Source: Homalodisca vitripennis
Lineage: Eukaryota > Arthropoda > Insecta > Hemiptera > Cicadellidae
Direction: 5' to 3'
Assembly: GCF_021130785.1 (NCBI RefSeq)
Contig: NW_025777553.1
Coordinates: 26,684-90,683 of the forward strand
DNA length: 64,000 nucleotides
In this document: one piece after another, positions 23,030 to 32,228 of the stretch
How the letters are laid out: every line of letters begins with the position of its first letter
How positions within the stretch are numbered: position 1 is the stretch's first letter
The notes under the pieces: generated by a model
The model's database searches: none
What the model saw: the letters and a program-made list of their open reading frames with translations, nothing else
What the model was told of the DNA's origin: nothing
Made by a program: the position numbers and the translations under genes

Positions 23030-23225
23030 ATTGTTACTAGCTTTTTTTATGTAAACATAAACAATATGATTAGGAACTTAGCGTCTTTTTTGTATGAACT
23101 TAAACGCTATGAAGTTGAGCATCAGTCACTTAGCATCTTTATCATGTAAACTTAATCGCTTGTTAATTAAGGGTCAGATACTTAGATCCTTTATTATATA
23201 TAGACTTGAGCGTTTTGAAGTACAT
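23030..23225 (+). repeat. Imperfect tandem repeat, period about 55 bp
   Basis: Three to four degenerate units follow the pattern ACTTAGC.TCTTT...TGTAAACTTAA.CGCT...AGTTGAG.ATCAG. They begin near 23036, 23073, 23127 and 23180. Divergence between units is high. Confidence 0.5.
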
Positions 23226-24260
23226 GATTTTTCCTAAAAAAGTTAAATCTAAAGTGCTATTTAACTGCATAAAATTTCAAGTGAAATTATTAGTGTTTCA
23301 CCTACAATCTTTAGGACCTCGACACACTGTCCTTAAGAGTAAATAACCGAATTATTAAATATAATAAATGTTGCTGCAGGTGTTGCCAACTGTGCCGCAA
23401 CTGTAACCCGACTAGTGCTGCCCTAGTCATCCTCAGCAGTGCATGTTAAATCAGTTGCGGTCGTATTATCTTAGCGCCTTCAATCTATTGACCGCAATAC
23501 ACTACTATAGTTGTGCAGGGATAGTTGTTACAGAAATTACAGGCGTCGGGTTCCGGTTTAATATTTTGTTAAAATATTGAGCGTTGGCAATTGATATTTT
23601 AGCTTTTTGTACTAAATGTGAATGTATCTGTTTTTATGCGGTTTTATATTTGTAATTGTTTATTTTAGTAGTCAGGCTTTAATTTATTGATAATGAATTA
23701 TTCATTGTATATTATTGATTAGGTTTATTTTATACAAGTAGTTATCATTATTATTTACCTGTTAATTGTTATTTGTAAGCCTTGAAACATAATTATGCTG
23801 CAAAATAGAAGCTAAAATATTAATATATTCTAAATGTTATATACGTTGAATATTTCATACTAATTGTATAAATTGTGATAAATGTAAATTCAAAATAGAT
23901 ATAGTGTTGATACATAAAATCTTAATGCCTTACCTAAAAATTTAAACAATATAAAGACAACCATAAATATTTGTTGTTTCCAAAATTGAAGGAAATATAG
24001 AATTTTCCATAAAAAATCTGAGGTTGGCTATAATATTTTACTTTTTTTAATTTAACTAAAAATTATACGGGGTTATAAATTTAAAATTTCACTTCAAACA
24101 ATTTTTTTAATATCAATGGTGGTGCAGTTAAAATGGACGATGGTGCAACATAAAACATGTGTACAGAATTTATTAATTTTATGGTTAAAAAGACATGCTA
24201 AAAAAATACTCTAACTTTAATAAACAATGTAAAAGTAATGTGAAATTGTTTCTATCTTAA
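23226..24260. other. Mostly AT-rich DNA with a less AT-rich patch at 23365-23560
   Basis: The patch (tgctgcaggtgttgccaact onward) is clearly richer in G+C than its surroundings, but I see no long open frame, tRNA or transposon motif in it. The remainder is AT-rich without recognisable content. Confidence 0.4.
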
Positions 24261-24345
24261 TTCCGTCAAGTTCGTTCCACCTGGTCAAACGGTGACGTAA
24301 TCGTGAGTTGTGTGAAAAGTGAAGATGCATATGCTGGCAGAGTAC
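24261..24345 (+). pseudogene. Left part of an open frame interrupted by element B
   Basis: After a stop at 24258-24260 the frame is open for 28 codons up to the insertion site, ending with the duplicated GTAC (24342-24345): FRQVRSTWSNGDVIV, then SCVKSEDAYAGRV. Ignoring the element and one GTAC, the frame continues without shift into 31894-32133. A pyrimidine-rich run ending ...CGTCAAG just upstream could be a splice acceptor, which is inference. The protein is not recognised. It could be host sequence or another transposon's gene. Confidence 0.4.
24342..24345 (+). other. Target-site duplication GTAC, left
   Basis: GTAC immediately precedes the LTR TG and is repeated after the right LTR CA (31894-31897). 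A five-base reading (AGTAC) is possible because the right LTR ends in A. Confidence 0.8.
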
Positions 24346-25490
24346 TGAGCCGGGGCTCAGTTTGGGCAATTTATTTTTTGTCTATTATTTTCCCACCTCG
24401 GCCACTCTTGTCAGTCGGTGGGGGAGTCACTCCGTCAAGTATTGATTTTCTGCCTGGTTGGACTGATTGGTTGAGGTCAGCTGGTTGACCTTGACTAGTT
24501 TACCGACCAGCTGTTCACCGGCACCGGCACCGGCTACTGTTCGGAGCGGTCAGACTGTTCGGAGACACGTTCGGAGAAGCTACTGCGTTTGCTGTCTGTT
24601 CGCTGCTCGTCCCGTTCCACATGGCTGGCTAATTCTCCGACTTTCGGCAGGGTCCCCGTGAGTGTCGTCAGCGGGACGGGTGCGGCGAGTCTGCCCAATG
24701 AAACCACTGAAACCAAAACTGAATGCCCCGCGCCCTGCCAGTGCTCCTGTACCGGCATCCAACCGGAGTGCATGTGCTCATATTCATTTCATCTGGAACA
24801 AGGTTGGATCCAAAATGTTTTTTTTACTTTTCTAATACTGAACTTGCGAGGATTGGGGTGCAGCGAGCGCTGCCAGATATTAGATCTGGAGGAGGGCCAG
24901 TGTTAAGAGTAGTGTGTATTTAGTTTAGTTACATGAACTGAAGGGGAGGATTTCATCTTTAATTCGGATTCGTGGAGGCAACTAAGCCCCCGCCTCCTTC
25001 GAAAATCGGCTTTAAATATTTTTTTTATTTTTTTGGCTACAAACCTGAAACCAAATTACTTTTTTAAAAATAGTGGGCCTAGAAATTCTACAACCTTTTC
25101 CCTCCCCTCAGTTCATAACACTTACCTGTTAAAGATAATTTTTCCTACATGCCGTACCTGATATATGTTATTTATAGACCAAATTTCTATTTATTGTGTT
25201 ATTAATGTTATATTATTTATTTATTGTGTTATTGTTATTATTGGAATTTATTTTATTGTTGTTATTTAGTTTTTAAGTTACGCGGTGCACCGTGGTGCTG
25301 CAGTTAACTGTATATTGTATTTTGCATGGAAATGTTTGCCACCTACTAATTATATTTCTTGTACTCGAAATCTTGTCTCGTTTTTGTCTCTTCCCACTAG
25401 TGGCATGTGATTTTTTTTTTTTATGATTTGCTCCGAGTTTGGGAGGGGCACGCTTCCGAGGCCTCCTGTATTTTTCACTAACTCGGAACA
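24346..25490 (+). repeat. 5' LTR of element B
   Basis: 1,145 bases, TG...CA. It matches the 3' LTR except for one extra base in each of four runs (G near 24353, T near 24824, T near 25036 and T near 25066). The 3' half is AT-rich with long T runs. Short open frames inside it are not genes. Confidence 0.95.
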
Positions 25491-25493
25491 AAA

Positions 25494-25505
25494 TGGTAGC
25501 AGAGC
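25494..25505 (+). other. Primer binding site, tRNA-iMet type, element B
   Basis: TGGTAGCAGAGC lies three bases after the LTR CA and matches the complement of the 3' end of insect initiator tRNA-Met over 12 bases. A further GGTT matches two bases downstream. Confidence 0.75.
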
Positions 25506-25925
25506 GTGGTTGCGTGTTTTTTAAACCCTCTGCGGGCCCGGGGTTTTTGTTTTGCCACTGGTGGTGAGAGGCGCGAGTTGAAGTTAGTTTGTGACTTCCT
25601 GCGCCTGTGCCGTCTCGCTGAGCTATTTTTCGCTGACTTACAGGAAGTGTGTGAACTTAATTATTTTCGGATTCTTGTTACTTGTGTGTTTTTGTTATAT
25701 CTTGTCTTCGTTGTTTTTTTTTCTGGTTTTGTTCTGGTACGGCGTAGTGTTTTGCTGTGGTATTTTGGATTCGCTGCCGTGTTTCGTGGACGGCAGGAAT
25801 TCTGGGGACCCTGCTGAGAGTGTTGTCTCACTAAGTTATTCACTTGTCGCCTTAGTTATTGCTTTGTTAGTCGTTGACTTCGAGTCAGTGTGTTGTTTGT
25901 TAGTTTTTTGTTACTCTTTGTTATC
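25506..25925 (+). other. Untranslated leader of element B
   Basis: About 420 bases between PBS and gag ATG, T-rich on the plus strand. Open frames of about 100-120 codons here (25506-25817, 25591-25959) overlap gag or encode hydrophobic low-complexity sequence and are judged chance. Confidence 0.55.
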
Positions 25926-27221
25926 ATGCCTGTCTCTCTGGTGCCTGAATACTTGCTGAAGGAGGATCTCCATTTTGAGTTGTTGGCTCGTGGGCTTAAT
26001 CCGGGTTCCGACTGCGAGTCCATGCGGAAGCAACTGCGTGATAATATGGAACTGGACACGACCTGGCCTAGAGATTTGACGTTCCAGAAGCAGAGGCCTA
26101 TTTTGGAGGCTAAGTTGGAGACTTTTGAAAATAGTCAGGAGGACTGGTTGGAGTCGCCGCCTACTGGCCGAGAGAGGGCTAGGTATTTGTCCCGGCTTAC
26201 CCATCTACATATGAGGCTGTCGCTACTTAGATCCAAGCTTACCAGTTCTGGTGATAGGGAGTGGTTGGAGGAACGCATCACCTTGGTGGACAGCCTGCTG
26301 ACTGTACTCGAGAGGGACGAGGGAGCAAAGGCTCCTGAAAAAACCTTGTCTGCGGTTGACTCTGCTGCGGCTGTTAAGGGTGAATGCCGGATCCCTAGGT
26401 CAGTTGTTGCAGACTTTGATGTGGGCGTGGCGTCGGGGGTGTCTGGTGTGGACGGGACCCTGCCTGCTGGATCTGGAGGACTGGGAGCTGTGATGACGGG
26501 ATCCTTTGTTCAGTATCACAAGCTCCCAAACCCACTTACCCCGTTGCTGCAGCGACTACCAACGGTGGATGGTCTGGATACTGAAGCTTTGCTGCGGTTT
26601 CTATCTGAGATCCTGCGACTGCATGACTTGCCTGGTCTTCAGGGAGCGAGCTTCCTGCATGTCATCTCTCCGTTTTGTAGGCCACCTTTGGGTGACTGTC
26701 TGGTTCGAGTTCTCCAGAGGGGTGGTACCCTGGATGATTTTCATAGGGAGGCATTGGATTTCTTTGTTCCTGGTCCGTTGAGGGAACGTCTCCGTGTGGA
26801 GAAATTCTTTAGGCCTCAGGGCAACGGAGAGAGTTTGGCTAAGTTTGTGGCCGAGGTGAGGGACACTGATAGGGTGTTAAGGCTCAATATCCCCGAAAGT
26901 ACTGTGGTCACCACCATTCTTGAGGGTCTCAATCCTGAAGAGAGGTCCCGTCTAGTTTTTGCTGGTCGCCCTTCCACCTTTTCTGAACTGGACCGTCTGT
27001 GCATTGCTTCGCGCAGCGTGCAGTTTGCTGACCGGCAGAGGGCGGAGAGGAACAATCATCGTTCCATCCAGCCCTCCAGGGCTGTCACGGCCGTACAGAA
27101 TCCCGTGGATGGGCCACATCACTCTGGTGGGCTTCATTCACCCATCTGCTATGCCTGTGGTGAACGAGGTCATACTCGGCGGGAGTGTCCTAGGAGATAT
27201 CGCACTGGTCCAAAAAACTAG
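25926..27221 (+). CDS. gag: Gag polyprotein, element B
   Basis: 431 residues from the ATG at 25926 (MPVSLVPEYLLKEDL). The frame is open upstream to a GTG at 25890, but that extension is hydrophobic and lacks ATG. Order: SAP-like N-terminal segment (LLKEDLHFELLARGLNPGSD), a linker with helical charged stretches, a retrotransposon gag core from about residue 230 to 370 (FHREALDFFVPGPLRERL, FVAEVRDTDRVLRLNIPES), and a CX2CX4HX4C zinc knuckle near the C-terminus (CYACGERGHTRREC, about 408-421). The last codons AAA AAC before the TAG stop form a frameshift heptamer with the preceding A. Gag would assemble particles and bind element RNA. The frame is intact. Confidence 0.93.
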   Translation: MPVSLVPEYLLKEDLHFELLARGLNPGSDCESMRKQLRDNMELDTTWPRDLTFQKQRPILEAKLETFENSQEDWLESPPTGRERARYLSRLTHLHMRLSLLRSKLTSSGDREWLEERITLVDSLLTVLERDEGAKAPEKTLSAVDSAAAVKGECRIPRSVVADFDVGVASGVSGVDGTLPAGSGGLGAVMTGSFVQYHKLPNPLTPLLQRLPTVDGLDTEALLRFLSEILRLHDLPGLQGASFLHVISPFCRPPLGDCLVRVLQRGGTLDDFHREALDFFVPGPLRERLRVEKFFRPQGNGESLAKFVAEVRDTDRVLRLNIPESTVVTTILEGLNPEERSRLVFAGRPSTFSELDRLCIASRSVQFADRQRAERNNHRSIQPSRAVTAVQNPVDGPHHSGGLHSPICYACGERGHTRRECPRRYRTGPKN

Positions 27222-27252
27222 ATCAAAGGGGGGTTTTCTCTGAAGTTCCCCC
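27212..27252 (+). promoter_or_regulatory. Candidate -1 frameshift signal, element B (slippery heptamer plus stem)
   Basis: A AAA AAC (27212-27218) is in the gag frame immediately before the gag TAG (27219-27221). Ten bases after it starts a G6 run (27228-27233) that can pair with C5 at 27248-27252 across a loop of about 14 bases. The -1 frame is open from the slip site straight into protease with no stop. The heptamer is canonical; the stem is an inference by eye. Confidence 0.72.
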
Positions 27253-30200
27253 GAGGTCTAAGAAAAAATTTCAAAAAAATAGTACCTTTGCGAAAAATTT
27301 GATTAATAGTTTGGACACTACGAGCCTAGCAGAAAAGGGAAACCTACGGCTTAGGACAGCATCTTCGGTGTGCCCTTATATCAATATCTTAGTGGGAGAC
27401 TCAGTGCATAAGGCCCTAGTTGATTCCGGGTCAGCCTGTAGCCTCATCTCTTCCCGTCTTTTTGAAGCCATTTCAAGGTTAGGTTTGGTGAAGCACACCG
27501 AGGAGTCTTCTTTAACTTGCTGGACTGCTTCTAATTCCCCTCTTCCAATTTCGAAGAAGGCTTCAATCAAGTTTAAGGTTGAATATTTTTCATGGGTGTG
27601 GAGCTTCCTTGTGGCCCAGGACCTGAGTATGGATTGTATTTTGGGGGCGGATTTTATTCAAAAGACTGGTTTGGTGCTGGATCTTCAGGCGGGCCAGTCT
27701 TATTTCAAATTCAATCGGCGAGTGTCAGTCCCCTTTTCTGATAAATGCAAATCGACGCCGCAGGTTGTGGAGGTGGAGTGTAAGGAAGGTTCTGCCCCTG
27801 GGGACCCGTTCGGTCACTTGGATGAGGAGCAAGCTGGGGTTCTCCGTGAGCTTTGCTCAAGATTTCCGGAGGTCCTCACACCCAAGCTCGGTTCTACCCA
27901 TCTCATTGAATATGAAATTCGTCTGACTGACACTCAGCCAGTACGCTCCCACCCATACAAGTTGGCTCCTCCAAAGATGGAGGTTATGCGTGGTATCATC
28001 AAGGATCTCTTGGATCAAGGAGTTATTGAGCCCTCAAACTCATCGTATGCCAGTCCAGCGTTCTTGGTTCCAAAGCCTAATGGAAAACATCGTATGGTGG
28101 TTGACCTAAGAAAACTTAATGCCAAAATTGAAATAGACTCAGTGCCTCTCCCCGATCTCCATTCTGCTTTTGATTGGTTCGGTAAGGCCAAATTTTTCAC
28201 TATATTTGATTTGAACCAAGCATATCATCAGATTCCGTTGAAGAAGGAATCACGTCCTCTCACGGCCTTCTGTGTTCCGTGGAATTTGTATCAGTACCGA
28301 TCTGTACCTATGGGGCTAGCTGTGGGGGCCCAAACGTTAACTAGGTTGCTTGACTCCATCTTCCACGATGTGAAGTTCAAGTATGTCTTTAATTATCTTG
28401 ATGACCTTCTGGTCTACAGTGAGTCTTTCACGGAACACGTTAAACATCTTGAGGAGGTCTTGGTTAGGTTGGGTAGGGCTGGCCTTACAGTCAATCCGGA
28501 GAAGGTGTCTTACGCCAAGTCTGAAATATCGTTTCTCGGTCACCTCGTGTCGTCTAGGGGTGTATCTATAGACCCTGCCAGGACCCAAGGCATTCGGGAT
28601 TTCCCTCCTCCGAAGGATGCCAAGGGTGTTGCCAGATTCATCGGCATGGTTAATTTCTACCGTAGGTTTATTCCTGACTTTGCCGAGGTGGCCGCCCCTC
28701 TGAACGCCTTAAGAAGGAAAGACGCAAAGTTCGTTTGGGGTGAAGATCAAGAACGTGCTTTTCAACTGCTTAGGGAGGCTATTATCCAACCTCCTGTGCT
28801 GCGAATACCGGACTTTAGTAGGCCCTTCATCTTGCAGACTGACTCCTCATCCTGTGCTGTAGGAGCTGTGCTTTCTCAAGAATTCGACGGCGCTCGGCAA
28901 CCTATAGCTTTTGCATCTAGGACTTTGACCCTTCAGGAAAAGAAATCTTCTATTTATGAGCTGGAGTGTCTGGCGGTCGTTTTCGGCATGGATAAGTTTC
29001 GGAGGTTCCTAGAGCATTCCGAATTTCTGCTGGAAACTGACAATCAGGCTCTTTCCTGGCTATTGGCCCATCCTCGACAACTCGGGAAGATTGGTCGCTG
29101 GGTTGTCAAAATTGCGGCCTTTAAATTCAGGGTGCAGCACATTCGCGGTACCCAAAACGTCGTCGCCGATGCTCTTTCTAGAATGTATCATCTACCCAGC
29201 GATCCTGTTGATTCTCAAGCACCGTTGTGTGGGACTGTGATGTTGGATTTCCCTGCTGCCTTTGAGAGTTTTGGCTCTCACCAACTTCAAGACCCCGAGT
29301 TGTCAAACATCATTGGTGAGCTCCAGGAGGGAGAAGCCCACTCTCCTTACTTCTTGTCCAAGGGTGTCCTCTGCTGTCGTGCCCGACGCGGAGGTGGTCC
29401 CAAGATTGTTCTGCCGAGTGCCCTCATACCGATGGTCTTTTCCTACTTTCATGTTTCTCCCGTGGGCGGTCATTTAGGTATTCACAAGACCATCGCTAAA
29501 ATCAGAGATAAGTTCATCTGGAAGAGTATGGACAGAGACATTGCTGGTAGAGTACGAGCTTGTCATCTTTGCTCGGTCAGTAAACCAGCACAAAATACCA
29601 AATTAGGACTTCTTTCCTCCGAGGTGGCGGAGCGGCCTCTTGAGAAAGTGTTCATTGACTATGTGGGACCCTTTCCCCGTAGCAAGTCAGGGAACACCTC
29701 CCTGCTTGTCGCTGTGGATGCTTTCTCTAAGTTTTGCTGGTTGATCCCTCTTAGGAGTGCCACGGCGTCGCTCACCGTCAAGGCACTCAAGTCCCGCCTT
29801 CTACAGAATTTTGGAGTGCCCGCCACCTTCGTCTCAGACAACGGCACACAATTCGTGTCGAGGGAGTTTCATCGCTTCTGTTTTGGGCATGGAATCAAAC
29901 ATGTTACGACATCTCCTTACTACCCCCAGCCTTCTCATGCTGAGCGGTTCAACCGCAATCTCAGAGCCGCCCTCATCGCTTATCACGCTGAGAAACAAAC
30001 TACCTGGGATGAAAACCTGAGCTGGCTTCAGTTAGCCTTCAATTCTGCTCTTCACGAAAGTCATGATTCCACGCCTTTCCAGGTCATGTTTAGTCGTCCT
30101 CCTTCTGATCCCTTGTCTAATCTCTGGAGTCTGGATAGTCTTCTACCAGTGCCTGGTACTCCCAATGTGAGTGACACTTGGGAAGCAGTCAGGGTTAAGC

Positions 30201-30520
30201 TCCTACAGTCTAGGGAAAGGGTGAGGAGAAAATTCAATAAGGGACGTATTGCTAACCCCTTCCAGGTGGGGGATCTTGTCTTTTGTAAGGCCCATCCGGT
30301 CAGTTCGGCCGTGGATAAACGGGCAGCCAAACTTTGCTATCGGTGGACAGGTCCTCACCGGATTCTTCGTTTTCTCTCCCCAGTTACTGCTGAGTTGGTT
30401 GATCCCGTATCGGGGAGGTTGTGGCGGAAGGCCCACGTTTCTCATCTGAAGGCCTTCCGTGGTGATACCTCTGGTCATGCTCTGGATACTGGTGCGGCTG
30501 CGGGGGTGTCTGGGGACTGA
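27215..30520 (+). CDS. pol: Pol polyprotein, element B (PR-RT-RNase H-IN), intact
   Basis: Open through about 1,100 codons, expressed presumably by -1 frameshifting from gag. Residues here are numbered from the TTG codon at 27299; the stretch 27215-27298 is the frameshift bridge. Protease KALVDSGSACSLIS (Asp about 42). RT with FDLNQAYHQIPL, the variant VPMGLAVGAQTLTRLLD and catalytic YLDD (about 366-369). RNase H QTDSSSCAVGAVLSQ (about 510). Integrase HHCC domain (HVSPVGGHLGIHKT to CHLCSVSK, about 717-760) and D,D,E core: FIDYVGP (about 785), VSDNGTQF (about 844), SHAERFNRN (about 881). C-terminal RWTGPHRILRFLSPVTAELV is a GPY/F-like module. No chromodomain or envelope. All expected catalytic residues are present and no stop or frameshift was seen, so the element may be competent. 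Confidence 0.95.
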   Translation, partial: KLDQRGVFSEVPPRSKKKFQKNSTFAKNLINSLDTTSLAEKGNLRLRTASSVCPYINILVGDSVHKALVDSGSACSLISSRLFEAISRLGLVKHTEESSLTCWTASNSPLPISKKASIKFKVEYFSWVWSFLVAQDLSMDCILGADFIQKTGLVLDLQAGQSYFKFNRRVSVPFSDKCKSTPQVVEVECKEGSAPGDPFGHLDEEQAGVLRELCSRFPEVLTPKLGSTHLIEYEIRLTDTQPVRSHPYKLAPPKMEVMRGIIKDLLDQGVIEPSNSSYASPAFLVPKPNGKHRMVVDLRKLNAKIEIDSVPLPDLHSAFDWFGKAKFFTIFDLNQAYHQIPLKKESRPLTAFCVPWNLYQYRSVPMGLAVGAQTLTRLLDSIFHDVKFKYVFNYLDDLLVYSESFTEHVKHLEEVLVRLGRAGLTVNPEKVSYAKSEISFLGHLVSSRGVSIDPARTQGIRDFPPPKDAKGVARFIGMVNFYRRFIPDFAEVAAPLNALRRKDAKFVWGEDQERAFQLLREAIIQPPVLRIPDFSRPFILQTDSSSCAVGAVLSQEFDGARQPIAFASRTLTLQEKKSSIYELECLAVVFGMDKFRRFLEHSEFLLETDNQALSWLLAHPRQLGKIGRWVVKIAAFKFRVQHIRGTQNVVADALSRMYHLPSDPVDSQAPLCGTVMLDFPAAFESFGSHQLQDPELSNIIGELQEGEAHSPYFLSKGVLCCRARRGGGPKIVLPSALIPMVFSYFHVSPVGGHLGIHKTIAKIRDKFIWKSMDRDIAGRVRACHLCSVSKPAQNTKLGLLSSEVAERPLEKVFIDYVGPFPRSKSGNTSLLVAVDAFSKFCWLIPLRSATASLTVKALKSRLLQNFGVPATFVSDNGTQFVSREFHRFCFGHGIKHVTTSPYYPQPSHAERFNRNLRAALIAYHAEKQTTWDENLSWLQLAFNSALHESHDSTPFQVMFSRPPSDPLSNLWSLDSLLPVPGTPNVSDTWEAVRVKLLQSRERVRRKFNKGRIANPFQVGDLVFCKAHPVSSAVDKRAAKLCYRWTGPHRILRFLSPVTAELVDPVSGRLWRKAHVSHLKAFRGDTSGHALDTGAAAGVSGD

Positions 30521-30752
30521 TCACCCCTGGTTTTCCCTGTGGTGTCGTTTTACTCTCTTTCTCTTTTCTTCTTTCTCCAAGAGAGGCGCCTCTCAAAATT
30601 TCAGGAGGATCGTGTTTTGTCTGCCTCCTGCTCAGGACTTCGTTTCCTGTTAGGGTTCTCGACTTCCCGTTTCCTGTGCCAGAGCTTGTTGGTTCTTCTT
30701 TCAGTGGGGGAGAGGTTTTGTTTGGGGTTGCACCCTTTTTAGTGGGGGAGGT
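30521..30752 (+). other. 3' untranslated region and polypurine tract of element B
   Basis: About 230 bases between the pol stop and 3' LTR without a meaningful open frame. The purine run AGTGGGGGAGG directly before the LTR TG at 30753 is the polypurine tract. Confidence 0.8.
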
Positions 30753-31893
30753 TGAGCCGGGCTCAGTTTGGGCAATTTATTTTTTGTCTATTATTTTCCC
30801 ACCTCGGCCACTCTTGTCAGTCGGTGGGGGAGTCACTCCGTCAAGTATTGATTTTCTGCCTGGTTGGACTGATTGGTTGAGGTCAGCTGGTTGACCTTGA
30901 CTAGTTTACCGACCAGCTGTTCACCGGCACCGGCACCGGCTACTGTTCGGAGCGGTCAGACTGTTCGGAGACACGTTCGGAGAAGCTACTGCGTTTGCTG
31001 TCTGTTCGCTGCTCGTCCCGTTCCACATGGCTGGCTAATTCTCCGACTTTCGGCAGGGTCCCCGTGAGTGTCGTCAGCGGGACGGGTGCGGCGAGTCTGC
31101 CCAATGAAACCACTGAAACCAAAACTGAATGCCCCGCGCCCTGCCAGTGCTCCTGTACCGGCATCCAACCGGAGTGCATGTGCTCATATTCATTTCATCT
31201 GGAACAAGGTTGGATCCAAAATGTTTTTTTACTTTTCTAATACTGAACTTGCGAGGATTGGGGTGCAGCGAGCGCTGCCAGATATTAGATCTGGAGGAGG
31301 GCCAGTGTTAAGAGTAGTGTGTATTTAGTTTAGTTACATGAACTGAAGGGGAGGATTTCATCTTTAATTCGGATTCGTGGAGGCAACTAAGCCCCCGCCT
31401 CCTTCGAAAATCGGCTTTAAATATTTTTTTTATTTTTTGGCTACAAACCTGAAACCAAATTACTTTTTAAAAATAGTGGGCCTAGAAATTCTACAACCTT
31501 TTCCCTCCCCTCAGTTCATAACACTTACCTGTTAAAGATAATTTTTCCTACATGCCGTACCTGATATATGTTATTTATAGACCAAATTTCTATTTATTGT
31601 GTTATTAATGTTATATTATTTATTTATTGTGTTATTGTTATTATTGGAATTTATTTTATTGTTGTTATTTAGTTTTTAAGTTACGCGGTGCACCGTGGTG
31701 CTGCAGTTAACTGTATATTGTATTTTGCATGGAAATGTTTGCCACCTACTAATTATATTTCTTGTACTCGAAATCTTGTCTCGTTTTTGTCTCTTCCCAC
31801 TAGTGGCATGTGATTTTTTTTTTTTATGATTTGCTCCGAGTTTGGGAGGGGCACGCTTCCGAGGCCTCCTGTATTTTTCACTAACTCGGAACA
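30753..31893 (+). repeat. 3' LTR of element B
   Basis: 1,141 bases, TG...CA, identical by eye to the 5' LTR apart from four one-base homopolymer differences. Followed by the duplicated GTAC. Confidence 0.95.
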
Positions 31894-32133
31894 GTACTCA
31901 GTTGCCTTTTGAAGGATTGGAGGGAAGGGCTGAAGAAGTCAACGCTGCTGCATACAAGGTTTCCAGAGCGATGCAGAAAAGGGAAGCTGCTGGAGAAACC
32001 ATATCCCCATGCTGGACAGTCCCCTACGAAACAGTTCAGAAGATCTGGTGCTCCATGGAACCCTCAGATTAACTTCGGCAAGAAACTCAGGACACTCGAT
32101 GAATCCATTGATGATCTAGGAAAGAAAACTTAA
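31894..32133 (+). pseudogene. Right part of an open frame interrupted by element B
   Basis: Starting in the duplicated GTAC, the frame continues from the left part and is open for 79 codons to a TAA (32131-32133). It includes LLKDWREGLKKSTLLH, KPYPHAGQSPTKQFRRSGAP and KLRTLDESIDDLGKKT. The sequence is basic, richer in G+C than the surrounding DNA and protein-like in composition. Not recognised. It may be the C-terminal end of a host gene or of an older transposon protein. A competing frame (31842-32072) crosses the LTR boundary and is considered a shadow. Confidence 0.42.
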
Positions 32134-32228
32134 ATCAATGCCTTTCCTTCTTGATTCAAAATTTGATAATCGAAAGAAAACCTGCAGCTTACTTACAAGG
32201 AACGGAATAATAATAGAAAACCCAGATT
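32134..32228. other. Short spacer between interrupted frame and LINE
   Basis: Ninety-five bases without recognisable content; it may be a 3' UTR of the interrupted frame. Confidence 0.3.

Larger units (their letters stand above)
24346..31893 (+). mobile_element. Complete Ty3/gypsy LTR retrotransposon B
   Basis: 7.55 kb element with LTRs at 24346-25490 and 30753-31893, a tRNA-iMet-type PBS at 25494, open gag (25926-27221), open pol (27215-30520), a polypurine tract before the 3' LTR, and a 4-bp target duplication GTAC. Its G+C content is visibly higher than the flanks. The LTRs differ only by four single-base homopolymer length changes that I could find. Complete reading frames and near-identical LTRs indicate a very recent insertion. 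No envelope gene is present. Confidence 0.96.

Noticed and set aside
25506..25959. Open frames in the element B leader
   Set aside because: They overlap the untranslated leader or the gag start in another frame; hydrophobic, T-rich translation without domain.
30521..30752. Envelope gene after pol in element B
   Set aside because: Only about 230 bases lie between the pol stop and the 3' LTR, with no signal peptide or membrane segment.
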